The translations under genes were made by a program, and so were the position numbers. Shown here one piece after another: positions 53,403 through 60,748 of a DNA stretch of 64,000 nt. The stretch is from Gemmatimonadaceae bacterium (lineage in GTDB: Bacteria > Gemmatimonadota > Gemmatimonadetes > Gemmatimonadales > Gemmatimonadaceae). The first letter of the stretch is position 1; the number at the start of each line of letters is the position of its first letter. The DNA is taken from assembly GCA_025358925.1 (NCBI GenBank), contig JANYHT010000030.1, positions 19,745 through 83,744 on the forward strand, written 5' to 3'. Below the pieces are notes generated by a model. It did no database searches and was not told the DNA's origin. It saw nothing but the letters and a program-made list of their open reading frames with translations.

Positions 53403-54498
53403 GTCGTAGATTAACCCCGCTGCCTGGCCGCACCGGCGACGTGGATTGTGATCGCCAAGCAGCAGCATGATGTGATTGTATCAACCTATGGTCGCGGTTT
53501 GTGGGTGTTGCGCGACATCACGTTGCTGGAACAGAGTGACGCTGTTGTGGCGGATGCGAGTGTTCGCATTTTTGAGCCACATTCCGGACTACGTCAGGCG
53601 CGCGGTGGCAGCGCCGATGTCACCTTCGTACTCAAGGAAACGCCGAAGGATTCCATTCGCGTCGTGGTGCTCGATTCCGTCGGCAACCCTGCGCGTACAA
53701 TTAAGACTACGGCGCGCGCGGGAACGAATCGTGTGACGTGGGATTTGCGCTACGATACGCCGGGGCAGCCGGCGCTGCGCACCACGCCGCCGGAAAATCC
53801 GCACATTTGGGATGAGCCACGATACAAGAACACGAAGACGCGCATTGTCGATCACTGGGGCATTCAACAGGTGCAGCGCGCGGGCGCATTGGCGGCACCG
53901 GGTCGTTATCGCGTGCGAGTCGTGGCTGGTAATGACAGCAGCGTGCAGACGTTTGTGGTGATGAAAGATCCGAAAATTGAAACCACTGCAGCGGAACTCG
54001 CAGCGTCAACAAGCGCGCAGGTGCGCACGGTGTCGGCAATCAACACATCGGTGGACGTAATCAATCGGCTGGAAATTCTGCGCAAACAAATTGACGACTT
54101 GCGCGGCAGCGACACGACGTCGGCGGAACACAGGGCATCGTTGGCGACGATGGATCAGAAGGCGATGGACGTGGAGTTGCTGTTGCTGTCGCGCGAAGAG
54201 CTGCACTCCGACGACAAGTGGTTCACCGAACGACAAGGCTTACATGGCCCTGTTGTGGCTCTCTGCTGAACTTGGGACTGGCGCCGGCGACGTTGCTGGT
54301 GGCGCTGAGTTCCGGCCCACTGATGCGCAATTCGCTACGCTGGGCGAACTCGAAACTGAAGTGACTGCCGCCCGGAGTGCGTTCAGAAAATTCATGGACA
54401 ACGATGTAAAGGCGTTCAATGCCGCGATGAACGGAAAACTTGTTCGTTTGTCAGATGAGTTGCCGAAGCCACAACCGAAGGCGGTGTTTGTGCCGTGA
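53403..54498 (+). pseudogene. C-terminal fragment of a VPS10-like protein, frameshifted
   Basis: Only the C-terminal third of a VPS10/Asp-box protein remains: DVIVSTYGRGLWVLRDITLL matches the end of the propeller (compare ELIAATHGRSLWIVDILPLE in the intact protein at 10851), then RVTWDLRYDTPGQPALRT and RYRVRVVAGNDSSVQTFVVM. After DDKWFTE near 54228 the frame changes and continues KAYMALLWLSAELGTGAGDV to VPKPQ-type end LPKPQPKAVFVP at 54498. The propeller and signal peptide are missing. The fragment begins right after the amidohydrolase stop. Confidence 0.75.
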
Positions 54499-54614
54499 CG
54501 AGCGCGGCGCGATGCTCCGCTGTCACAGCCTACCAGGACGCCAAGAGCGATGCACAGAACAGCAGCGTAGCTTTGAAGTATCGAGTCGTTTCACGTCTCA
54601 CCCCGAGCGCTCCC

Positions 54615-55571
54615 ATGTTGTCGATCCTGTTTGGACTTTCACTCGCGCTCGCCTCTGTGCCCGCCCCTCTTACGCCGTCGGCTGGCGCGGCCGTTCCCGC
54701 TGACACCGGGCATCTCGATGCGGGTGGTGGCATTCGGCTGTACTACTACGTGCTGGGCGGCGCGCATCGCGACACGATCGTACTTGTGCATGGTGGACCC
54801 GGACTGAGCTCGTCGTATCTGCAGCGGGATCTCGACTTCGTGGCCGCCCGTCACACGGTCCTGTTGTACGATCAGCGCGGTTCGGGGCGCTCAACCCTGG
54901 TCGACGATTCGACAAAGATTTCGATGGCGCTGCACGTCGCCGATCTCGATGCGGTGCTCAACCGCTTTCGCATCGCGCACGCGAATCTGTACGGACATTC
55001 GTGGGGCGCGGGACTCGTCGCCAACTACATCGCGGTGCATCCGTCTACCGTGCGCCGAGCAATACTCGGCTCCGCCATTCCGCCGCGCCGTTCGCCGTAC
55101 ATGGCGCAGTTCGGTACGCAGTTGACCGCGTGGGCTAATGGCGCAACCAAGACTCGTCTCAATGAGCTCGCGCGCGCGCGTCAGAATGCGGCCGATCCTG
55201 TCGCGGCATGTCGCGCGTATTGGGGTCTGTTCATTCGCGGTTATTTCGCCGACACGTCGACGATCAAGACCATGCGCAGCGATATCTGCGACGATCCGCC
55301 AGCGTCACTCTCGAATCACGTCAACGCCTGGACGCTTGGCCCCGAAGGCTCGTGGGATTGGCGCAAGTTGCTCGCGCACACCAAGGTGCCGATCACGGTG
55401 GTCCATGGATCGGGCGATCCGATCCCGATGGATGCGGCGAAGGAGTGGGTCGCGTCAATTCCGAACGCCAAACTCATCGTGCTTCAGGGCGCTGGTCACT
55501 TCCCGATGGTGGAGCGGCCGAAGGCATTGCTCGACGCGATGGAAACGACATTCTTTAGTGGCGCGAAGTAG
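54615..55571 (+). CDS. Exported alpha/beta hydrolase, proline-iminopeptidase-like (S33)
   Basis: 318 residues from ATG 54615, giving a signal peptide (ILFGLSLALASVPAPLTPSA). LVHGGPGLSSSYLQRDLDFV is the oxyanion HGGPG motif, LLYDQRGSGRSTLVDD follows, the nucleophile is LYGHSWGAGLVANY, and the Asp and His lie in HGSGDPIPMDAA and GAGHFPMVE. S33 enzymes remove N-terminal proline; exported ones may hydrolyse other substrates. The base composition is slightly more GC-rich than upstream genes. Confidence 0.9.
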   Translation: MLSILFGLSLALASVPAPLTPSAGAAVPADTGHLDAGGGIRLYYYVLGGAHRDTIVLVHGGPGLSSSYLQRDLDFVAARHTVLLYDQRGSGRSTLVDDSTKISMALHVADLDAVLNRFRIAHANLYGHSWGAGLVANYIAVHPSTVRRAILGSAIPPRRSPYMAQFGTQLTAWANGATKTRLNELARARQNAADPVAACRAYWGLFIRGYFADTSTIKTMRSDICDDPPASLSNHVNAWTLGPEGSWDWRKLLAHTKVPITVVHGSGDPIPMDAAKEWVASIPNAKLIVLQGAGHFPMVERPKALLDAMETTFFSGAK

Positions 55572-55615
55572 ACGGACACTTACTGTAACTCGCCGCACTC
55601 CCTCCACTGCCTTCT

Positions 55616-56929
55616 ATGCTCAACGCCCGTACGCTCATCGCCGCGTTCGTCTTCCCCATCGCACTCGGCGCACAAACCACACTCGACAAGAGCGAGACGG
55701 CCTTGCGTGGTGAAGTTGCAAAACGTCGCGACGATCAGATCTCGTATCTCGAAAAGCTGGTCAACATTCCGAGTGGCACACTCAACGTGACCGGCGTGCG
55801 CGAAGTGGGCCGCGTGATTGGTGCGACGCTCGATTCGATGGGATTCAAGTCGCAGTGGGTGGAAGTTCCGGGCGACATGAAGCGCGCAGGACATCTCGTG
55901 TCGACGCACGTGGGCAAGGCGGGCACGCCTCGCATTCTCCTCATTGGTCATCTTGACACCGTCTTTGAAGGTCCGAACCAGCGTTTCGAACGCGTCGACA
56001 CGATCGCGAAGGGTGCGGGTTCGAATGACATCAAGGGCGGCGATGTCATCATGATCTACGCGCTCAAGGCGATGCAGGCGGCTGGAACGCTCAAAGACTT
56101 GAACGTCACGATCGTCATGACGGGCGACGAGGAGTATCCAGGTGAGCCGTTGAGAATCGCGCGCGCGGCGCTCACCGATGCGGCGAAGCAGGCCGATCTC
56201 GCGCTCGCGTTCGAAGGCGGTTCACGCACGCAGGCCACGATCGGTCGTCGTTCCGCGAGTGGCTGGGTGCTGAAAGTTGGAGGACAGCAGGGACACTCGG
56301 GCGGTGTTTTTCGCAACGGTTACGGCGCGATTTACGAAGCGGCGCGGATACTTGATGAATTCCGTCGCGAACTCGCCAACGAAAAAGACCTCACGTACAA
56401 TCCTGGCACGATCGCCGGCGGATCGAACGTGACGTACGACTCGCTCACACAAAGCGGCACTGTCGCGAGCAAGACCAACATTATCGCACCGATCACGTGG
56501 GTGCAGGGCGATCTGCGCGCGATGGACCCTGAGCAGATCGTCCGCGCGCAAGCAAAGATGAAGGAGATCGTTGCACGTCATCTGAAAGGGACCACCGCCG
56601 AGATTTCATTCGCCGAGGGCTACCCGCCGATGGCCGTCACGCCCGGTGGCGAGAAGCTGCTCACCTTCTACAGCGACGCGAGCGCGGCACTCGGCTACGG
56701 CGCGCTCAAGGCCAGCGATCCCGCGCTGCGCGGTGCTGGCGACCTGAGTTTTGTCGCACCGTTCATCGATGGCGTTGAAGGACTTGGTGCGCTGGGCAGT
56801 GGCGCACATTCGCCGAACGAATCGGTGAATCTGCCTGCGCTCACGATGCAGACGGAGCGCGCGGCGGTGATGCTGTATCGGTTGTCGAAGGAGAAAGCGG
56901 AGAACGTGCGTCGCAAGCCAAAGATGTAG
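55616..56929 (+). CDS. Exported M20 family metallopeptidase
   Basis: 437 residues with a short signal-like N-terminus (LIAAFVFPIALGAQT). Zinc ligands: LIGHLDTVFEG (His, catalytic Asp), GSNDIKGGDVIMIYAL, MTGDEEYPGEPL (catalytic Glu), and the late SGAHSPNESVNL histidine. The dimerisation domain shows GQQGHSGGVF. It belongs to the glutamate carboxypeptidase-like M20A group, cleaving C-terminal residues or acyl groups. It follows the S33 hydrolase by 44 bases, so both may share a transcript. Confidence 0.92.
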   Translation: MLNARTLIAAFVFPIALGAQTTLDKSETALRGEVAKRRDDQISYLEKLVNIPSGTLNVTGVREVGRVIGATLDSMGFKSQWVEVPGDMKRAGHLVSTHVGKAGTPRILLIGHLDTVFEGPNQRFERVDTIAKGAGSNDIKGGDVIMIYALKAMQAAGTLKDLNVTIVMTGDEEYPGEPLRIARAALTDAAKQADLALAFEGGSRTQATIGRRSASGWVLKVGGQQGHSGGVFRNGYGAIYEAARILDEFRRELANEKDLTYNPGTIAGGSNVTYDSLTQSGTVASKTNIIAPITWVQGDLRAMDPEQIVRAQAKMKEIVARHLKGTTAEISFAEGYPPMAVTPGGEKLLTFYSDASAALGYGALKASDPALRGAGDLSFVAPFIDGVEGLGALGSGAHSPNESVNLPALTMQTERAAVMLYRLSKEKAENVRRKPKM

Positions 56930-56974
56930 CGAATGTTCCGTGCGATTCTCGAGCGGCAGCGCGCTGATCACCAG

Positions 56975-57580
56975 CTACAACGCCGAACCCCCGCCCGCCA
57001 ATCGCACCCGCAGAAAATGCGTCCGCTCATTAGGCGGCAACGCCAACAGTCTCCGAATTTGCTCCACCAACGCGCGATCGCTCTCCAAACGCAGCGCAGA
57101 TTTTTGCTCCGGCGGTTCAGCCGTTTTCTTGCTCTTCAAGCGTCCTCCGCAAATCGGCAGCACTGCGAGATCCTGTTCGCGGCCCGCACGTTCTTTGCTG
57201 CGAATGATATCCCGCAAGTCAGCGACGCGTACCTCGTATTCGCCGAACTGCACGAGCAGCGCGCGCGACCGCATTGACTCGTACGAACGAATGCCGTCGA
57301 TCTTCGCCATGAAATCGAGCTGCAGTCCGTCACGGTCACGGGTAATTCGATAGAGCTGCGACGCTGGATAAAACGGACGGAGTATCATCGCAACAAGATC
57401 GGCAGCAAGCGCCTTCAACTTTCGCAAATTCGTGCTCGTTTTGCGAAACATGAAATCGATATCCATCGTGGTCACCGGCGACCCCTGAATGGCGGCCGCC
57501 GCATTCCCAATCATCACCACGTCAAGGCGATGCTTGGTGAGCAAGCGTGCAACCAGCGAAAGCATCGGCGCGGCATTCAT
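56975..57580 (-). CDS. Nucleotidyltransferase-fold protein
   Basis: 201 residues. VVMIGNAAAAIQGSPVTTMD then IDFMFRK fits the nucleotidyltransferase fold, with GNA replacing the usual GS/GG loop and DID providing two acidic residues. RVADLRDIIRSKERAGREQD is the typical C-terminal helix motif of small antitoxin-like members. A partner toxin is not visible next to it. It could be an orphan antitoxin or a housekeeping member. Confidence 0.75.
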   Translation of the reverse strand: MNAAPMLSLVARLLTKHRLDVVMIGNAAAAIQGSPVTTMDIDFMFRKTSTNLRKLKALAADLVAMILRPFYPASQLYRITRDRDGLQLDFMAKIDGIRSYESMRSRALLVQFGEYEVRVADLRDIIRSKERAGREQDLAVLPICGGRLKSKKTAEPPEQKSALRLESDRALVEQIRRLLALPPNERTHFLRVRLAGGGSAL

Positions 57581-57622
57581 CCTACAAAACTAACGATCGC
57601 CCTCTTCGCACAACTACTGCGG

Positions 57623-57919
57623 CTACGCCGCAATCGTCGCCACGTCAATCACAAACCAATACTTCACGTCGCTCTTGAGCATGCGCTCGTACGCGACGTT
57701 GATATCCTTGGCGACAATCACTTCGATATCCGACACGATCCCAGGCGCGGCGCAAACATCCAGCATCTGCTGCGTTCCCTGGATGCCACCAATCGAAGAT
57801 CCCGCCAAACGCTTGCGGCCCATAATGCATTGAAACACCTGCGGCGGCGGACGCGGTGTAGGTGAACCACCAAGTCGTACCAGCGTGCCGTCACGTCGAA
57901 GGGCCAGCCCCATTCCCAA
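57623..57919 (-). pseudogene. C-terminal remnant of an alcohol dehydrogenase
   Basis: 98 residues corresponding to the last part of a YahK-type alcohol dehydrogenase: ALRRDGTLVRLGGSPTPRPP, GRKRLAGSSIGGIQGTQQML and DINVAYERMLKSDVKYWFVI. The intact gene at 9650-10702 ends DINVAYERMLKSDVKYRFVI. Both zinc sites and the nucleotide-binding fold are missing, so this is a dead copy. It lies right before the toxin-antitoxin module. Confidence 0.85.
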
Positions 57920-58005
57920 CTACTCACGTAACCCGGAGGAGCCGTCTGCAGCGTCGCTTAAGGCTTCTAGGCGAGTCAATGAAATAACCCTAAGGGTTAA
58001 AGCCA

Positions 58006-58037
58006 CATATTGACAATATGCCCAAGATGTATATCGT
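58006..58037 (+). promoter_or_regulatory. Promoter with overlapping palindromic operator
   Basis: CATATTG at 58006-58012 and CAATATG at 58014-58020 form a perfect inverted repeat around one A. TTGACA at 58010-58015 is a consensus -35 box, and TATCGT at 58032-58037 is a plausible -10 box with 16-base spacing. The palindrome covers the -35 box, so a protein bound there would block transcription; HigA-type antitoxins usually repress their own operon in this way. Confidence 0.7.
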
Positions 58038-58042
58038 TTGAT

Positions 58043-58339
58043 ATGCGAGTCACCTTCCGCAACGCCGACTTGGAGCGACTGGAGTGCGACCCCGCATTCA
58101 CGGCGGGATTCGGGCCGGACGTGGTGAAGGTATTCCGGAAGCGGATCGGGTTCCTTCGGCAATCCGTCGATGAGCGCGATCTCTACGCCATGAAAAGTCT
58201 GCACTTCGAGAAGTTACAAGGCGACCGCCGACACCAGCGTTCAATTCGCCTGAACGACCAGTATCGACTGATACTGGCGTTCGAGACCGACGAGCACGGA
58301 AAACTGGTAGTCGTGATCGAGGTGGTGGACTATCACTGA
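58043..58339 (+). CDS. HigB-type (RelE/ParE family) mRNA interferase toxin
   Basis: 98 residues from ATG 58043. FRNADLERLECDPAFTAGFG, VVKVFRKRIGFLRQSVDERD and RRHQRSIRLNDQYRLILAFE are typical of HigB toxins, including the late arginines of the active site. HigB cleaves mRNA at the ribosome. It is followed by the antitoxin gene after 122 bases, unusually far; that gap may hold a second antitoxin promoter. Confidence 0.92.
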   Translation: MRVTFRNADLERLECDPAFTAGFGPDVVKVFRKRIGFLRQSVDERDLYAMKSLHFEKLQGDRRHQRSIRLNDQYRLILAFETDEHGKLVVVIEVVDYH

Positions 58340-58461
58340 GTGTATACGGGAATGCGGCGCAGCGCGCTGGTCAATGATCACATCACAATATCCTTTCTTG
58401 CTTTGGGTTTCTGTGCTGCACGCTGAACCGCAGAACGATCAGAACATCAGAGGGGGAAGAC

Positions 58462-59586
58462 ATGACAAATAGCGCAGCCGAAGTATTCTCGCCGGGGGAC
58501 TACCTGCGCGAAGAGCTGGAGGCGCGTGGATGGACGCAAGAGGAGTTTGCCGAAATCCTCGGTCGCTCGCTCAAACAGGTGAACGAAGTGCTACAGGGCA
58601 AGGCAGCAATCACGGCACCGTTCGCGCAGGTCATCGGCGCGGCGCTCGGCACGAGTGCAGAGGTGTGGCTAAAGCTCGAGAACGCGTACCGGCTTGCCCA
58701 GACGACGCCTGTGTTATCCCTAGTCGAACGAAAGGGACGGCTACGGAAAGAATTTCCAGTGCGCGAGATGCAGAAGCGCGGCTGGATTTCGAGGACCGAC
58801 TCGATCGACGATCTTGAGCGCAGCGTCTTCAAGTTCTTCGAAGTCTCCGGATTCAACGAACAAAGCCCACTGGCGTACGCCGCGAAGCGTTCTGACTACG
58901 TCGGTGAACTGACGCGTGTACAAGAGGCCAACGTGCAGCGTGTTCGTCAGCTTGCACGGTCGGTGCAGGCTGCGCCATACAGAGAGGAGTTGCTGCGTGC
59001 GTGCATAGGCCGTCTGCGAACGCTGTTGGTGTCGCCCGAGGAGATTCGTCAGGTGCCGCGCCTCCTCGCTGAAGCCGGGGTGCGCTTCGTGATCTGCGAA
59101 CCGTTCGCCGGGTCAAGGTTGGATGGGGTGTGCACATGGTTGGACGAGAAGTCACCAGTGATTGGCATGACGTTGCGTCTCGATCGGATCGACAATTTCT
59201 GGTTTGTACTGCGCCATGAGTGCGAGCACGTGCTGCGACGAGATGGCATTGACGCTGGTGTCGTCGGAGCGGTTGTCGACGACAACCTCGGCGACGGCGC
59301 TGAAACGAATCTTTCAGCGCATGAAGTCGCGGCGAACCTTGCTGCAAGCGACTTCTGCGTCCCAGAGGAAAAGCTCACCAACTGGATGGCTCGCGTTGGG
59401 CCGCTAATATCGCGCGATAAAGTTATTGGATTCGCTGCGACCATTGGCGTGCATCCCGGGATCGTGGTGGGGCGGTTACAGCGTCGGATGAATCGCTGGG
59501 ATCTGTTTCGTCCGCTGCTAGTCAAAGTACGACATCTCGTGACAGCGACGGCGCTCACGGATGGATACGGACACGTGTTGGCATAG
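58462..59586 (+). CDS. HigA-type antitoxin fused to ImmA/IrrE metallopeptidase
   Basis: 374 residues from ATG 58462 with a strong ribosome site (AGGGGGAA). Residues 10-100 are an XRE/HigA helix-turn-helix: YLREELEARGWTQEEFAEIL, LKQVNEVLQGKAAITAPFAQ. From about residue 180 an ImmA/IrrE-type domain follows, with the zinc site FVLRHECEHVLRRD (His252, Glu253, His256) and a downstream acidic ETNLSAHEVAANLAASDF. HigA antitoxins are normally about 100 residues; the added protease domain could cleave a regulator or control release of HigB. Confidence 0.92.
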   Translation: MTNSAAEVFSPGDYLREELEARGWTQEEFAEILGRSLKQVNEVLQGKAAITAPFAQVIGAALGTSAEVWLKLENAYRLAQTTPVLSLVERKGRLRKEFPVREMQKRGWISRTDSIDDLERSVFKFFEVSGFNEQSPLAYAAKRSDYVGELTRVQEANVQRVRQLARSVQAAPYREELLRACIGRLRTLLVSPEEIRQVPRLLAEAGVRFVICEPFAGSRLDGVCTWLDEKSPVIGMTLRLDRIDNFWFVLRHECEHVLRRDGIDAGVVGAVVDDNLGDGAETNLSAHEVAANLAASDFCVPEEKLTNWMARVGPLISRDKVIGFAATIGVHPGIVVGRLQRRMNRWDLFRPLLVKVRHLVTATALTDGYGHVLA

Positions 59587-59616
59587 GGAGCTTGAAATCA
59601 TGGAGCAGCGGACCCC

Positions 59617-60639
59617 CTACCGGAATACTCGCATCACCGCGAGCACCACCATCACAATCAACAGCACGCCAGCCACCGAAAAAAATCGCGTCGAAAATAA
59701 TCCGGAACGCGACGAGTACGCTTGTGCCATCGGCTCCGCAATCACCGGCATTGCACCAGTCTCCTGCACACTACGGACAAGCACGCCATCAAGTATCGCG
59801 ACAAGGTGTTCCGCGCGCTGCGGTCGATGCTCCGGCAATTTTTCCAAGCACTGCATAATCAGCGCCGTCAGCTCGATCGGGAGCGTGGGATTGCGCGCAC
59901 TCAATGCTTCTGGCACCTCGCGCGCATGCGCGGCCATCTGCGCGACCAGACTGCGTCCTTCAAAAGGCGCCGTGCCGCTGAGTAGTTCATACGCCACCAC
60001 ACCCCACGCATAAATATCCGCGCGCGTATCAACCAACGGGTCGCCAGACGCCTGCTCAGGCGACATGTACTGCGGCGTACCAAGCGCGATGCGTTTCGTC
60101 GTGAGCTTTTGCGCGGTACCGTCACCTTGAGCTCCGCCTGCATCAATCAGTGCCTTCGCAACACCAAAATCCGCAATCATCGCGACGTCACCCGAAAACA
60201 AAACATTCTCGGGTTTGATGTCGCGATGCACCACGCCTTTTCCGTGCGAATACGCCAACGCACTGGCCATTTCACGCAAGGTATGGATGGCGTCAGCGAC
60301 CGGCATGTTATGACCAGCGCCAATGCGCTCGCGCAGCGAAGCGCCGCCCAGATACGGCATTGCGAACCACGGCAGACCATCGGCATAACCGGTAGCGAGC
60401 AGCGGCACGATGTGCGGGTGCTGCAACCGTGCGGCAACGTCGATCTCTCGCTTAAAACGCGCGACCGAAACTCCCGCCGCCAAATCCGGCGGCAAAATTT
60501 TCAGCACGACATCTCGGCCATGCAAATCATCCGTCGCGCGATACACACGCGACATCCCACCACCGCCCAACTCTCGGCTAATCGTATACTGCCCGAGCAC
60601 CGCTTTCTGCAGGCGCGCTGTCAGATCTTGCGCGGCCAT
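59617..60639 (-). CDS. Eukaryotic-like Ser/Thr protein kinase
   Basis: 340 residues from ATG 60639 (an ATG at 60654 is also in frame). ATP loop LGGGGMSRVYRATD, lysine VVLKILPPD, catalytic loop GVVHRDIKPENVLF, metal site IADFGVAKAL, and GTPQYMSPEQASGDPLVDTR are all intact. A single membrane helix lies at the very end (VAGVLLIVMVVLAVMRVF), so the kinase faces the cytoplasm with no large periplasmic sensor. It is encoded between two divergent neighbours and 109 bases from the DUF4175 gene. Confidence 0.93.
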   Translation of the reverse strand: MAAQDLTARLQKAVLGQYTISRELGGGGMSRVYRATDDLHGRDVVLKILPPDLAAGVSVARFKREIDVAARLQHPHIVPLLATGYADGLPWFAMPYLGGASLRERIGAGHNMPVADAIHTLREMASALAYSHGKGVVHRDIKPENVLFSGDVAMIADFGVAKALIDAGGAQGDGTAQKLTTKRIALGTPQYMSPEQASGDPLVDTRADIYAWGVVAYELLSGTAPFEGRSLVAQMAAHAREVPEALSARNPTLPIELTALIMQCLEKLPEHRPQRAEHLVAILDGVLVRSVQETGAMPVIAEPMAQAYSSRSGLFSTRFFSVAGVLLIVMVVLAVMRVFR

Positions 60640-60748
60640 GGTCACTCCTGACATGAGACACACCGACCAGCTTGGTCTCTCTAAAGATCGTCGGCGCTCG
60701 GACGAATTCTGTGCGCTGTCGCACAAAGTTACGTCATTGTCGCGCCCG

